Part shown: positions 18,520-27,872 of the stretch, piece after piece
Layout of the letters: each line of letters starts with the position of its first letter
How positions within the stretch are numbered: the stretch's first letter is position 1
NCBI RefSeq assembly: GCF_030766725.1
Contig: NZ_JARQWR010000010.1
Coordinates: 62,001 to 126,000 of the forward strand
Source: Flavobacterium aerium
GTDB taxonomy: Bacteria; Bacteroidota; Bacteroidia; Flavobacteriales; Flavobacteriaceae
Reading direction: 5' to 3'
Length of the DNA stretch: 64,000 nt
The notes under the pieces: generated by a model
Database searches by the model: none
The model's input: only the letters and a program-made list of their open reading frames with translations
What the model was told of the DNA's origin: nothing
Made by a program: the position numbers and the translations under genes

Positions 18520-20937
18520 CTATCTTAAAATCGCTATTATTACTCCTGCTAAACTCGCTAATACTCCTGCAATACTTACAAACTCTCCTGTACTCATTTT
18601 TTTAGTTTCAGGTTTTTCTGGAACAATAATTTGAGATCCTGGAGTTACTTCTGGATATGATCTAAAAAATAAAAATGAACTGGCCACTGCTGCACTACCA
18701 TTTGGATATATTATATATGCTTTTCTTTTCCAGCCTTTATTATCAACCCCACCAACAGCATTTAAATAATATTTAAATCCCTTCCCTTTTCTAAAAGGAA
18801 TTTCAGATGTTAACAACACATTACCAGAAACTTTTACAGCTTCATTAAAGGTTGATATCTCTATTTCATCTCCTGGAAATAAAGCAACATTTGAATAATG
18901 ATCATTATTTTTTGCTACTTTTCTCCAATCTATGGGTATAACGGCATATTTTAAATCTTCTTTTAATTTTTTAGATAATTTATCTCTAACGCTATCATTT
19001 TTTCCCAGATTTAAATTTATATTTTCTAGCTCCTCAATTTGCTTTGCTTGAATTGGTCTTTTGATTTTAACTCCATCTAAATTAGCAATAGAGGTTAAAC
19101 CACCGGCTCTCATTATAACATCATATACTCTTTCTTTTTTATTAGCTAAAACATATTTACCAGCATAAGCAACTGCCCCACTAATAGTAACCATTTCTGG
19201 TTTTTCATATACTGCCATTCGGCGTATATTTATTACATCAAAAGGAAACAATTCAAAATTTCGAATCTGCTCATTATTGTCGGCGGTAATCATTATATCG
19301 AATAATTGTACTTTATTAGGATCACTGTCATTCGGTTCATCAGATTTCATCATTCTAGCGATTTCTACTCTTTTTGAAGCAGAACCAGTTAATCCTCCAG
19401 CTTGTATCAATAAATCATTTAATGTGAGATTTTCAAAATAATCATATATTCCAGGAGTCTTAATCTCACCATCTATGGTTACCTTATATTCTTCTCTAAA
19501 ATCTAAAATTGAATATACTTTTATGACATCTTCTTTGTTCAACGCTACATCTGCTTCTAGATTCCCTGCCAATGCTTTAGCAAGATTCACATTTACAACT
19601 TCTGTGGTTAAATCAGATTTTAATCTTGTAATTCTAGCTCTACTTGTATAAGCATCCTCCTTTAAGCCCTCTGCCTGAGTTATTAGATCCGAAATTCGCA
19701 TTCCCTCATAAAATGAATATACATCAGGTCTAAAGACTGCTCCTTCAATCTTAATTCTATTTTCATATCTACTTAATATTCTAGAAATTCTAAAGACATC
19801 GCCCGATTGAGGTTTATAGCTATTAAATTCTGAGGCTTTAATATCATGAACTTTATATTCCTTATTTGTTTTTTGTTGAACATTCACTGATGCAGTATAA
19901 GCAAATTCAGTAAATCCAGATGCAAATAACAATAAGTCAGAGAATGACTCTCCATTTTTCATTTCAAATATACCGGGTCTTTTTACCTGACCTTCAATAG
20001 TAACTCTTTGATCATAAGCTGGAATTCTAATAACATCATTGTCTTTTAAGCCAATATTGTCTGATTGATCTCCTTTTACTAAAAATCGATATATATCGAT
20101 ATTTTTTAATACCTTATTATCTCTAATTAATTCTATATTTCTATAACTCCCATTCTTTCCTGGACCTCCAGCTAAATGCAATGCATTATATACTGTAGCT
20201 AATGATGATATCGAATAGTTCCCAGGTTGTCTACTTCCAATGATAGTCACTTTTATTGTCCTAATTCTACTTAGACTTACTCCCACTTGAGATTGTCCAG
20301 AACTAACAGTACTATATACTTTAGCAAATGCATTTTTTATTTTTTGAGTAGCAGCTTCGATAGTCATTCCTGAAACTGAAATTTGTCCAACATATTGAAT
20401 GTTTAATTTACCTTCAACAGTTACTGGTATACTGGCATTAAATTCTTGGACACCATACACACTTACTTGTAGTTCATCTCCAGGTCCCAAGATATAATTT
20501 ACTGGCGTAGCTAATTTTAAATTCGGTTCAAAATTTAAAGTTGGGTTATCAAATAATTCCGAACCATAAATTAATGAATTCAGCGTATCTTTTACCTTCT
20601 TATTTACAATAATTTCTTGCCTTCTACCACTTTCTTCATTCGAAGAATCACTATTTTCACTTTTACTAGTTGTGGGGCTATTAGTCCTCAATCTAGATTT
20701 TAATTTTGAAAACTCGACTGGACTCATCCCTTTAGACAGAGCCATTGGCTCAGCTTGTTCTATTGTAATATTATTACTCTGTAATTGAGCTTTTATTTTT
20801 GCAATATCACTTTCCGTTAAATTATCTACTTTAATTGTACTCAAGTCATTTCCCCTCAACAGGTCTTGAGCAATCACTTTTGATGACAACTGGCAAAAAA
20901 CAAAAAAAAGTAAAATAATTACTAATATTTTCTTCAT
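18520..20937 (-). CDS. Polysaccharide export protein (Wza-like, multiple SLBB domains)
   Basis: 805 residues. A signal peptide (residues 1-23, ending '...KVIAQ') precedes a charged linker and a polysaccharide-export domain that begins near 'YILGPGDELQVSVYG' (about 148). Several SLBB repeats follow, marked by 'TIIGSRQPGNY', 'TIEGQVKRPGIFEM', 'KIEGAVFRPDVYSF', 'TIDGEIKTPGIYDY', 'TISGAVAYAGKYVL' and 'KVSGNVLLTSEIPF'. The C-terminus 'FVSIAGVLASLAGVIIAIL' could be the amphipathic helix inserted in the outer membrane. It should form the outer-membrane conduit for the polysaccharide. It is longer than E. coli Wza, as is usual in Bacteroidetes. Confidence 0.9.
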   Translation of the reverse strand: MKKILVIILLFFVFCQLSSKVIAQDLLRGNDLSTIKVDNLTESDIAKIKAQLQSNNITIEQAEPMALSKGMSPVEFSKLKSRLRTNSPTTSKSENSDSSNEESGRRQEIIVNKKVKDTLNSLIYGSELFDNPTLNFEPNLKLATPVNYILGPGDELQVSVYGVQEFNASIPVTVEGKLNIQYVGQISVSGMTIEAATQKIKNAFAKVYSTVSSGQSQVGVSLSRIRTIKVTIIGSRQPGNYSISSLATVYNALHLAGGPGKNGSYRNIELIRDNKVLKNIDIYRFLVKGDQSDNIGLKDNDVIRIPAYDQRVTIEGQVKRPGIFEMKNGESFSDLLLFASGFTEFAYTASVNVQQKTNKEYKVHDIKASEFNSYKPQSGDVFRISRILSRYENRIKIEGAVFRPDVYSFYEGMRISDLITQAEGLKEDAYTSRARITRLKSDLTTEVVNVNLAKALAGNLEADVALNKEDVIKVYSILDFREEYKVTIDGEIKTPGIYDYFENLTLNDLLIQAGGLTGSASKRVEIARMMKSDEPNDSDPNKVQLFDIMITADNNEQIRNFELFPFDVINIRRMAVYEKPEMVTISGAVAYAGKYVLANKKERVYDVIMRAGGLTSIANLDGVKIKRPIQAKQIEELENINLNLGKNDSVRDKLSKKLKEDLKYAVIPIDWRKVAKNNDHYSNVALFPGDEIEISTFNEAVKVSGNVLLTSEIPFRKGKGFKYYLNAVGGVDNKGWKRKAYIIYPNGSAAVASSFLFFRSYPEVTPGSQIIVPEKPETKKMSTGEFVSIAGVLASLAGVIIAILR

Positions 20938-21004
20938 ATATAAATTTTAATTGATATTAAAATCCAGAATAATTTTATTCTTAAGATTTATTAAAACTAA
21001 TTTT

Positions 21005-21883
21005 TTATCTTTTTTCTGCTAAACGCAATAAATACTGCCCGTATTCATTTTTCTTCAGTGGAGTAGCTAACTCAATTAGCTTATCTTTGGAAATATAGTC
21101 CATTTCATAAGCTATCTCTTCTAAACAGGCTACTTTTAATCCTTGTCTTTTTTCAATAGTTTGAATAAAATTTGAAGCTTCTAAAAGAGATTCATGTGTG
21201 CCTGTATCTAACCAAGCATACCCTCTTCCCATTAATTCAACTTTTAAGTTTTTTGCTTCTAAATATTCTTGGTTTACAGTCGTTATTTCTAATTCTCCTC
21301 TATGACTTGGTTTAATCGTTTTAGCGACATTAACAACAGAGTTAGGATAAAAATACAATCCTACAACGGCATAATTACTCTTAGCCACAATAGGTTTTTC
21401 TTCAATGCTAATTACGTTACCTGATTTATCGAATTCAGCAACTCCATATCGTTCTGGGTCTTGAACATAGTATCCAAATACAGTTGCTTTTTTTTCAACA
21501 ACAACATTTTTCACTGCTGTTTTTAACAATTCTGTTAAGCCGTGTCCATGAAAAATATTATCCCCTAAAATCAAACATACATCATCTGAACCAATAAATT
21601 TTTCACCTATAATAAAGGCTTGAGCTAAACCATCTGGACTCGGTTGTTCAGCATACTCAATTTTAATACCAAAATCTTCTCCATTACCTAATAAATTTTT
21701 GAAATTCGGTAAATCATGTGGAGTGGATATAATCAAAACCTCATTAATTCCTGCTAACATCAAAACGGATAAAGGATAATAAACCATCGGTTTATCATAA
21801 ATTGCCATTAATTGTTTTGAAATAGATTTTGTTAAGGGATATAATCGTGTCCCAGAGCCTCCAGCTAATATAATTCCTTTCAT
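21005..21883 (-). CDS. rfbA: Glucose-1-phosphate thymidylyltransferase
   Basis: 292 residues, the normal RmlA length. The nucleotide-binding '[16 protein letters not shown]' opens the protein, followed by '[20 protein letters not shown]', '[15 protein letters not shown]' near 76, '[10 protein letters not shown]' near 104 and '[15 protein letters not shown]' near 220. It makes dTDP-glucose from dTTP and glucose 1-phosphate in the cytoplasm. It follows rfbB by 36 bases. The rfbC and rfbD genes needed for dTDP-L-rhamnose are not in the window, so the final dTDP sugar is undetermined; they may lie beyond the left edge. Confidence 0.96.
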   Translation of the reverse strand: MKGIILAGGSGTRLYPLTKSISKQLMAIYDKPMVYYPLSVLMLAGINEVLIISTPHDLPNFKNLLGNGEDFGIKIEYAEQPSPDGLAQAFIIGEKFIGSDDVCLILGDNIFHGHGLTELLKTAVKNVVVEKKATVFGYYVQDPERYGVAEFDKSGNVISIEEKPIVAKSNYAVVGLYFYPNSVVNVAKTIKPSHRGELEITTVNQEYLEAKNLKVELMGRGYAWLDTGTHESLLEASNFIQTIEKRQGLKVACLEEIAYEMDYISKDKLIELATPLKKNEYGQYLLRLAEKR

Positions 21884-21919
21884 ACTTTTATCTTATTGTA
21901 ATAGTCCTGATTAAAAATC

Positions 21920-22972
21920 TTATTTATTTGAATATTGGTTTTGATAATAGGCTTGGTAGTTTCCGCTTGTTACATTTACTAACCATTCTTCATTTTCCAG
22001 ATACCAATTTATAGTTCTTTCTAGTCCTTGTTCAAAAGTAACGGATGGTTTCCATCCTAATTCTTTATTAATTTTTGAGGCATCAATAGCATATCTTAAA
22101 TCATGCCCTGGACGATCTTTTACATATGTAATTAGTTTAGCTGATTCACCAGTAGCTCTACCTAATTTTTCATCCATAATTTGGCATAATAATTTCACCA
22201 AATCAATATTTTTCCATTCATTAAATCCACCAATATTATAAGTATCATGATTTTCTCCTTTATGGAAAACTAGATCTATTGCCACTGCATGGTCTTCAAC
22301 AAATAACCAATCTCTAGTGTAATTTCCATCACCATAAACAGGTAATGGTTTATTATTAATTATATTATTAATAAATAAAGGTATTAATTTTTCAGGAAAA
22401 TGATTTGGTCCATAATTATTGGAACAATTTGTAATCACATATGGTAAACCGTAAGTCTCCCCATAAGCTCTAACAAAGTGATCCGAGCTTGCTTTTGATG
22501 CAGAATAAGGTGAATTTGGATCGTATGCAGTAGTTTCAGTGAACAATCCTGTAGTACCTAAAGAGCCATATACCTCATCGGTACTAATATGATAAAAACG
22601 CTTACCTTCAAAATTACCTTTCCATAATTTTCTAGCTGCGTTTAATAAATTCATTGTTCCAATTACATTAGTTTTCACGAACTCTAATGGATCTTCAATA
22701 GATCGATCAACATGCGATTCAGCAGCTAAATGTAGGACACCATCAAATTGATGTTCTGCAAATAATGTGTTTACAAAATCCTCGTCTACAATATCTCCTA
22801 AAATAAAATTATAGTTTGGAGCATCTTCAATATCTTTAAGGTTTTCTAAATTCCCTGCATATGTCAATTTATCTAAATTATAAATTTGATATTCTGGGTA
22901 ATTATTCACAAATCTTCTGACAACGTGTGAACCTATAAATCCAGCTCCTCCAGTAATTACAATTTTTTTCAT
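21920..22972 (-). CDS. rfbB: dTDP-glucose 4,6-dehydratase
   Basis: 350 residues of an extended short-chain dehydrogenase. 'ITGGAGFIGSHVVRRF' binds NAD at the N-terminus; 'AAESHVDRSIEDP' is near 84, 'HISTDEVYGSLG' near 128 (catalytic Asp-Glu) and 'YSASKASSDHFVRAY' near 156 (Tyr-x3-Lys). It converts dTDP-glucose to dTDP-4-keto-6-deoxyglucose, the branch point to rhamnose and amino-deoxysugars. It is the first gene after a 200-base gap with a promoter-like element, so it likely heads the transcription unit containing rfbA, the exporter and perhaps the pse block. Confidence 0.96.
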   Translation of the reverse strand: MKKIVITGGAGFIGSHVVRRFVNNYPEYQIYNLDKLTYAGNLENLKDIEDAPNYNFILGDIVDEDFVNTLFAEHQFDGVLHLAAESHVDRSIEDPLEFVKTNVIGTMNLLNAARKLWKGNFEGKRFYHISTDEVYGSLGTTGLFTETTAYDPNSPYSASKASSDHFVRAYGETYGLPYVITNCSNNYGPNHFPEKLIPLFINNIINNKPLPVYGDGNYTRDWLFVEDHAVAIDLVFHKGENHDTYNIGGFNEWKNIDLVKLLCQIMDEKLGRATGESAKLITYVKDRPGHDLRYAIDASKINKELGWKPSVTFEQGLERTINWYLENEEWLVNVTSGNYQAYYQNQYSNK

Positions 22973-23053
22973 ATAAAATTTTATATTTTTTTTATCTTAA
23001 TGTCCTAAACTCAAAAATATCTTTTCTCAAAATTACAATTGTAAAAAAGCTTG

Positions 23054-23084
23054 CAAAGGTAAGATATTAATTTAACACTTTAAC
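23054..23084 (-). promoter_or_regulatory. Putative promoter of the rfbB-rfbA-export operon
   Basis: On the minus strand the sequence TACCTTTG (23054-23061) fits the Bacteroidetes -7 consensus TAnnTTTG exactly. At the 19-base spacing the -33 tetramer is GTTA (23081-23084), which matches TTTG poorly. It lies about 80 bases upstream of rfbB in a 200-base gap (22973-23172) that contains no gene. The poor -33 and the tandem repeat over it suggest dependence on an activator. Confidence 0.55.
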
Positions 23085-23087
23085 ACT
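23072..23087. repeat. Perfect tandem 8-bp repeat over the -33 region
   Basis: Two head-to-tail copies of TTAACACT (23072-23079 and 23080-23087) are seen; on the coding strand of rfbB they read AGTGTTAA twice. They cover the -33 position of the putative rfbB promoter. A direct repeat at this place is a typical activator-binding arrangement, but no regulator can be named. Confidence 0.6.
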
Positions 23088-23172
23088 CTTTTCACTATAG
23101 CTTCCCACAATTTACAGTATTCATGAAAGGCTTTATTTTTAACATTTATTTTTCTCTTTATTATTATATAAG

Positions 23173-24450
23173 CTATAATCTGCCATCAACTTTCTTTCGG
23201 ATAACACCTTTAACATCATATATAATACTTTTTTCTTTTCTAAAATCATCTAATTCTAATTCTAAAAAAGCATTATGAGCTACCCCTAATACTATTGTAT
23301 CAAACTTCTCAATAGGTAAATTCTGTGTTGTCAATATTTTATATTCTTCAAAAACTTCTTGCGGACTAGCCCAAGGATCGTAAACCGTTATATTGATACC
23401 ATATTCTTTTAATATCGTAATCATATCAATGATTTTTGTATTTCTTACATCTGGACAGTTTTCTTTAAATGTAATTCCAAGCATTAATAGATTTGAGCCA
23501 TTAACCATGATTCCTTTCTTTATCATCAACTTTACGACTTGTGAAGCCACATATTCTCCCATACTATCGTTAATTCGACGTCCTGCTAAAATAATTTCAG
23601 GAAAATATCCTTGTTCTTGCGCTTTTTGTGCAATATAATACGGATCTACACCAATACAATGCCCACCTACCAATCCTGGTTTAAAAGGTAAAAAATTCCA
23701 TTTTGTACCGGCTGCTTCTAACACTGCATGGGTATCAATATCAAGCACATTAAAAATTTTAGCTAGTTCATTCATGAAAGCAATATTAATATCACGCTGA
23801 GAATTTTCAATTACTTTCGCCGCCTCTGCAACTTTTATCGTTGGAGCCAAATAAGTTCCTGCTTTTATCACTGACTTATACAATGCATCAACTTTTAAGC
23901 CTATTTCTATTGTTGAACCTGCTGTTATTTTTAATATATTTTCTACTGTATGTTGTTTATCTCCTGGATTAATCCTTTCTGGTGAATAGCCTGCAAAAAA
24001 ATCTTCATTAAACTTTAATCCACTAATTTTTTCTAAAACCGGAACGCATTCATCTTCTGTAACTCCAGGATAAACAGTGGATTCATAAATAACAATATCT
24101 CCTTTACTTAATACTTTTCCTACTGTTTCACTGGATTTGTATAAGGGTCTCAAATCAGGCCTATTGTGTTTATCAACTGGTGTAGGCACAGTAACTATAT
24201 AATAATTACAATCTGAAATATCTTGAATCTCTGAAGAACAAAACAGGCCATTATCTTCTGATACAGAATCGACCAATACAGATTGGAGAATCTCATCTTC
24301 TATTTCTAATGTTGTATCTTTCCCTAAGCGCAGTTCATTGATTCTTTCAATATTAATATCAAATCCTACTACTGGATATTTTGTAGCAAATAAGCGCGCC
24401 AATGGCAAGCCTACGTATCCTAGTCCTATTATAGCTATTTTGATATTCAT
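23173..24450 (-). CDS. Nucleotide-sugar 6-dehydrogenase (TviB/WbpO type)
   Basis: 425 residues of the UDP-glucose/GDP-mannose dehydrogenase family. '[18 protein letters not shown]' binds NAD at the N-terminus, '[16 protein letters not shown]' is near 122, and the catalytic cysteine is in '[17 protein letters not shown]' near 258. '[16 protein letters not shown]' and '[15 protein letters not shown]' match the TviB/WbpO group, which oxidises UDP-GlcNAc or UDP-GalNAc to the uronic acid. A wecC-like role on UDP-ManNAc is possible given wecB in the locus. It lies 57 bases after ugd, and a 200-base gap follows it. Confidence 0.87.
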   Translation of the reverse strand: MNIKIAIIGLGYVGLPLARLFATKYPVVGFDINIERINELRLGKDTTLEIEDEILQSVLVDSVSEDNGLFCSSEIQDISDCNYYIVTVPTPVDKHNRPDLRPLYKSSETVGKVLSKGDIVIYESTVYPGVTEDECVPVLEKISGLKFNEDFFAGYSPERINPGDKQHTVENILKITAGSTIEIGLKVDALYKSVIKAGTYLAPTIKVAEAAKVIENSQRDINIAFMNELAKIFNVLDIDTHAVLEAAGTKWNFLPFKPGLVGGHCIGVDPYYIAQKAQEQGYFPEIILAGRRINDSMGEYVASQVVKLMIKKGIMVNGSNLLMLGITFKENCPDVRNTKIIDMITILKEYGINITVYDPWASPQEVFEEYKILTTQNLPIEKFDTIVLGVAHNAFLELELDDFRKEKSIIYDVKGVIRKKVDGRL

Positions 24451-24507
24451 CTTATAATTTCTAATTTTTATTAAATCAAACTTCTATTCTAACAACAATC
24501 TTAATTC

Positions 24508-25902
24508 TTATCGTACACCGATTGCTTCATATACAAATCCAATCTCTTTCATTTTATTTGCATCTAAAATATTTCTACCGTCAAATACAAACGCTGGTTT
24601 TTTCATACTAGTGTATATTTTCTGCCAATCGTACGATTTAAATTCATCCCACTCTGTTAATATTGCTATAGCATGAGCGTCTTTACAGGTATCAAGTACG
24701 TTTTCTTCTACTGTGACACTCTCCTTATTTTCTTCTATTGAGCGCGTATTTAAATAGTTCAGGTCTGAAAAAACTTGTGCCTCTTTTACTTTAGGATCAT
24801 ATACTGAAATCTTAGCTTGTTCAGCTAATAAATCGTCGGCCACAAATATCGCAGCTGACTCTCTGGTATCATTTGTATCTTTCTTAAACGCCCAACCTAA
24901 AAAAGCGATTTTTTTATCTGATACTGTATTATATAATGTGCGAACAATATTACGGGCAAATCTTCTTTTCTGATGATCATTCATAATTACAACTTGCTCC
25001 CAATAGTCAGCCACTTCATGTAATCCATATGATTTTGCGATATAAACTAAGTTCAAAATATCTTTTTGAAAACAAGAACCTCCAAAACCAACAGATGCTT
25101 TTAAAAACTTAGACCCGATACGCCCATCCATCCCAATAGCTTTTGCTACTTCATTTACATTGGCTCCAGTTTTCTCGCATAATTCTGACAATGCATTGAT
25201 TGAAGATACTCTTTGTGCTAAAAATGCATTTGCAGTTAACTTCGACAATTCAGATGACCATAGATTTGTCGTTAATATATTTTCTCTTTCCACCCAAGTT
25301 GCATACACATCAACTAATGCATTGATTGCTTCTTGCCCTTCAACAGATTCATCTCCTCCAATTAATACTCTATCTGGATTTAATAAATCCTCAACTGCTG
25401 TTCCTTCTGCCAAGAATTCAGGGTTGGATAGTATTTGAAACTGAACTCCATTACCTGTATTGTCTAATATATTTTTAATTGCTTCAGCAGTACGTACTGG
25501 CAATGTTGATTTTTCAACAACAATTTTATTGGTCTTAGCAATTTTAGCAATTTGTCTTGCACATAATTCTATGTATTTCAAATCGGCAGCCATTCCTTTC
25601 CCTACTCCGTACGTCTTTGTTGGTGTATTTACTGATATGAATATCATTTCGGCCTCATCTATTGCTTTTTCAACATCTGTAGAAAAGAATAAATTTCGAC
25701 CTCTTGCTTCAGCTACAATTTCACTTAATCCAGGTTCATAAATTGGTAAATTATCTATATTTTTATCATTCCACGCTGCTATTCGATCAGCATTTAAATC
25801 CACTACCGTCACCTTAATATCAGGGCATTTCTTCGCAATAACTGCCATTGTAGGCCCTCCTACATATCCTGCACCAATACAACAAATCGACTTTATTTTC
25901 AT
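24508..25902 (-). CDS. ugd: UDP-glucose 6-dehydrogenase (eukaryote-like form)
   Basis: 464 residues. The N-terminal '[18 protein letters not shown]' and '[15 protein letters not shown]' form the NAD fold; '[16 protein letters not shown]', '[15 protein letters not shown]', 'DRVLIGGDE' and '[16 protein letters not shown]' follow, and the catalytic cysteine is in '[17 protein letters not shown]' near 270. The motifs and the length match animal UGDH much more closely than the short E. coli Ugd, a form common in Bacteroidetes. It oxidises UDP-glucose to UDP-glucuronate, a donor or precursor for the polysaccharide. It is the promoter-proximal gene of the locus. Confidence 0.95.
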   Translation of the reverse strand: MKIKSICCIGAGYVGGPTMAVIAKKCPDIKVTVVDLNADRIAAWNDKNIDNLPIYEPGLSEIVAEARGRNLFFSTDVEKAIDEAEMIFISVNTPTKTYGVGKGMAADLKYIELCARQIAKIAKTNKIVVEKSTLPVRTAEAIKNILDNTGNGVQFQILSNPEFLAEGTAVEDLLNPDRVLIGGDESVEGQEAINALVDVYATWVERENILTTNLWSSELSKLTANAFLAQRVSSINALSELCEKTGANVNEVAKAIGMDGRIGSKFLKASVGFGGSCFQKDILNLVYIAKSYGLHEVADYWEQVVIMNDHQKRRFARNIVRTLYNTVSDKKIAFLGWAFKKDTNDTRESAAIFVADDLLAEQAKISVYDPKVKEAQVFSDLNYLNTRSIEENKESVTVEENVLDTCKDAHAIAILTEWDEFKSYDWQKIYTSMKKPAFVFDGRNILDANKMKEIGFVYEAIGVR

Positions 25903-25948
25903 ATAAGAAAATTAATTTTAAAATAATATATGTATTTATATACTTTAA

Positions 25949-25956
25949 CAAAAGTA
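25949..25956 (-). promoter_or_regulatory. Putative -7 element upstream of ugd
   Basis: TACTTTTG on the minus strand fits TAnnTTTG about 47 bases upstream of the ugd ATG. No TTTG stands at the 19-20 base spacing. An 8-bp inverted repeat, GTAATACT (25954-25961) with AGTATTAC (25993-26000), overlaps it. The 250-base gap 25903-26152 is shared with the divergent LuxR-type gene and contains no coding sequence. Confidence 0.45.
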
Positions 25957-26062
25957 ATACTTTAGGTATTCAAATACTAAAATTTGATTTTGAGTATTAC
26001 ATCACAAATCTAATCAACCTACTTAATTTCATTATTTTAACTCACAAAATGAGAACAAATAG

Positions 26063-26094
26063 TTTGAATAATGTTATTTTTAGCGTTATTTTTG
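26063..26094 (+). promoter_or_regulatory. Promoter of the LuxR-type sensor gene
   Basis: TTTG (26063-26066) and TATTTTTG (26087-26094) are separated by 20 bases and match the Bacteroidetes sigma-A consensus. The transcript would start near 26100 and leave a leader of about 50 bases before the TTG start codon at 26153. Confidence 0.65.
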
Positions 26095-26123
26095 AGTGAT
26101 AATTATTACATTGAACTCAAAAA
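26089..26123. repeat. Inverted repeat across the LuxR gene promoter
   Basis: TTTTTGAGT (26089-26097) and ACTCAAAAA (26115-26123) are perfect 9-bp inverted copies with a 17-base spacer. The left arm lies inside the -7 element and the right arm is downstream of the expected start of transcription. A second, wider pair, CAAAATGAG (26045-26053) and CTCATTTTG (26147-26155), flanks the whole promoter and reaches the start codon. These are candidate operator sites or a leader hairpin. Confidence 0.5.
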
Positions 26124-26152
26124 ACCAGAATAAAAGTCATTAAAATCTCATT

Positions 26153-27577
26153 TTGAACAAAAAAATATTCCTTTTTTTATTATTCTTTTCAAATATATTC
26201 TATTGTGCAGCACAAGATGATATTGTAATTGAATATTATCATACTTTACAAGACACTCTTCTATCAAGCGAAATTAGTCAACAGAAATTCATTCCTTACA
26301 AGCAGAATAATATACAGCCTCGATTTTCTAATGCTGGTATTTATTGGTTCAGAATTAAGGTCAACAAGCCTACTTCTTCCTCACAATATATTATGCAAAT
26401 CACTAACCCTCGTTTGGATAGTGTTTATTTATATAAAAAATGGTTTAACAAAACTATTCTATTGGGTGTGGATGGGAATAATTTCAAACAAAGCGACACT
26501 TCTTCTTATTTAAGATATGTACAATTTAAATTAGGTAAAAATCCAGATGTTTTTTATTTAAAGACATCCTTTAAAAAAGACATTAATCTCCCCATACATA
26601 TCAAAACAGAATACCAATCTCACAAAGACAATCAGTTTGATTTTTTTATTTTGGGTTTGTATTATGGCTTCGCAACAATGATCTTATTTGTTAATCTATT
26701 TTATTACATCACCTTAAAAGACAAAAAGTTTCTTTATTACTGCTTTTTCCTCATCACTATAGTATGTGCTGTTATGTATACTGATGGAATGTTAATTTAT
26801 ATTACTAAAAATCATTGGTGGTTGAATCACGGTGAAATTGTTTTCCATCTTTCCGTAGGTATTACGGGGACTATTTTTGCTACAGCATTCCTTGAATTAG
26901 AAACATTTTATCCAAAACTTAAATGGCTCGCCTTATTATTAGTCATTTTTATCATTACCGCTTTTAGCTTTTATGTTTCTAATCATAAATTATCTTCTTT
27001 TATGATTGGGGAAATAGGCATTATTACATTAATTACACTATACTGGGTAATTGGATTAACGTTAGTAAAAAAGCACTTCTTTTCTCGTTTTTTCGTGATT
27101 GGATATGGTTTAATTCTTTTTGTGTCTTTCGATTTTTTTATTGGACGCGCATTCGGATTCAATTTTTTAAAAATGAGTCAGGATCAACTTAAAATTGCAA
27201 GTAGTTTTGAAATCCTCATATTATCTTGGACTATTTCTTATCGGGTCAAATTAATGAAGAAAGAAAATAGTTATTACCGAGATGAAATCAATAAGTATAT
27301 TCAACAAGCAATGCAAAATGAAAACAATCAGGAAGTAGATAAACCAATTGTCGTATTGGATAGCGTTCGTCATAAATTTAATTTGACGGATCGGGAACTT
27401 GAAGTTTTAAACTGCATTGTTGAAGGATTAACTAATACCGAAATTGCAGATAAATTATATCTTTCTGTAAATACTATCAAATATCACACTCGAAATATTT
27501 ACGAAAAACTGAATATTAAAAACAGAACTCAAGCGGTGGCAAAAATTCACGAAAACCCAAATTCTTTACAAAAATAA
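26153..27577 (+). CDS. 7TM sensor protein with LuxR-type HTH domain
   Basis: 474 residues starting at a TTG; the start is chosen because it gives a clean signal peptide (residues 1-20, 'MNKKIFLFLLFFSNIFYCAA'). Residues about 25-150 resemble the extracellular 7TMR-DISMED2 carbohydrate-binding-like domain ('NAGIYWFRIKVN'). Seven membrane helices follow from about 165 to 365 (7TMR-DISM), then a short coiled linker. Residues 405-470 form a LuxR/GerE HTH with 'LTDRELEVLNCIVEGLTNTEIA', 'LSVNTIKYHTRNIYEKLNI' and 'NRTQAV'. A membrane-bound transcription factor is expected; no kinase or receiver domain is present. It is divergent from ugd. Confidence 0.88.
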   Translation: MNKKIFLFLLFFSNIFYCAAQDDIVIEYYHTLQDTLLSSEISQQKFIPYKQNNIQPRFSNAGIYWFRIKVNKPTSSSQYIMQITNPRLDSVYLYKKWFNKTILLGVDGNNFKQSDTSSYLRYVQFKLGKNPDVFYLKTSFKKDINLPIHIKTEYQSHKDNQFDFFILGLYYGFATMILFVNLFYYITLKDKKFLYYCFFLITIVCAVMYTDGMLIYITKNHWWLNHGEIVFHLSVGITGTIFATAFLELETFYPKLKWLALLLVIFIITAFSFYVSNHKLSSFMIGEIGIITLITLYWVIGLTLVKKHFFSRFFVIGYGLILFVSFDFFIGRAFGFNFLKMSQDQLKIASSFEILILSWTISYRVKLMKKENSYYRDEINKYIQQAMQNENNQEVDKPIVVLDSVRHKFNLTDRELEVLNCIVEGLTNTEIADKLYLSVNTIKYHTRNIYEKLNIKNRTQAVAKIHENPNSLQK

Positions 27578-27607
27578 TCGTTTTTTACGCCTTTTCCCCT
27601 CAAAACT

Positions 27608-27619
27608 ACCCATATGGGT
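27608..27619. promoter_or_regulatory. Perfect palindrome ACCCATATGGGT, candidate LuxR-type operator
   Basis: A perfect 12-bp palindrome 31 bases after the stop codon of the LuxR-type gene. Its centre is about 43-44 bases upstream of the start expected from the -7 element at 27644-27651, the usual position of a LuxR/FixJ-type activator. The neighbouring gene is the obvious candidate regulator, but this is inference. Confidence 0.5.
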
Positions 27620-27643
27620 GGGATTAAAATTTAATAGTTAGAA

Positions 27644-27651
27644 TACATTTG
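27644..27651 (+). promoter_or_regulatory. Putative -7 promoter element in the LuxR-recR gap
   Basis: TACATTTG matches TAnnTTTG. The tetramer at the 19-base spacing (27621-27624) is GGAT, so there is no -33 element. The palindrome at 27608-27619 lies just upstream, which fits an activator-dependent promoter reading rightward into a region without a gene. Confidence 0.5.
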
Positions 27652-27656
27652 TGTGG

Positions 27657-27767
27657 AATTATAAACAACAGAATTTCATTTGCTGGTTATATCCCCGATT
27701 ATTTTGAGATATTCTAACTCTTAATATTCAATCAGCTTTTCGTAATTCTGTTTGTTTATAACCACAC
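27657..27767 (+). ncRNA. Candidate structured small RNA
   Basis: The segment folds into nested stems. P1 pairs 27659-27675 with 27744-27761 in 17 base pairs and a single bulged base at 27753, extendable by six pairs. P2 pairs 27682-27688 with 27730-27736 in seven pairs including one G-U. P3 pairs 27689-27693 with 27708-27712. The 5' end coincides with the start predicted from TACATTTG. No U-run follows P1, so the 3' end is uncertain and could extend to the hairpin at 27835-27872. The same pairing exists in the opposite strand. A long closing stem with an open centre recalls 6S-like RNAs, which is a possibility only. Confidence 0.4.
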
Positions 27768-27834
27768 CCAGAATTATTCCTATGATTATTGTAGTGCCCC
27801 CCCGATCATCTGTTTTAATAATAGGGTAATTTAT

Positions 27835-27872
27835 CAAATACAATATTTACTAAAAAGCAAATATTGTATTTG
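27835..27872. terminator. Perfect 14-bp hairpin, possible terminator
   Basis: 27835-27848 pairs exactly with 27859-27872 around a 10-base loop. It lies downstream of recR (minus) and of the proposed RNA (plus). Neither side is followed by a T-run, so intrinsic termination is uncertain; transcript-end stabilisation or a protein-binding site are alternatives. Confidence 0.4.

Noticed and set aside
25160..25741. Two plus-strand open frames opposite ugd
   Set aside because: They mirror the codons of a strongly conserved gene on the other strand and resemble no known protein.
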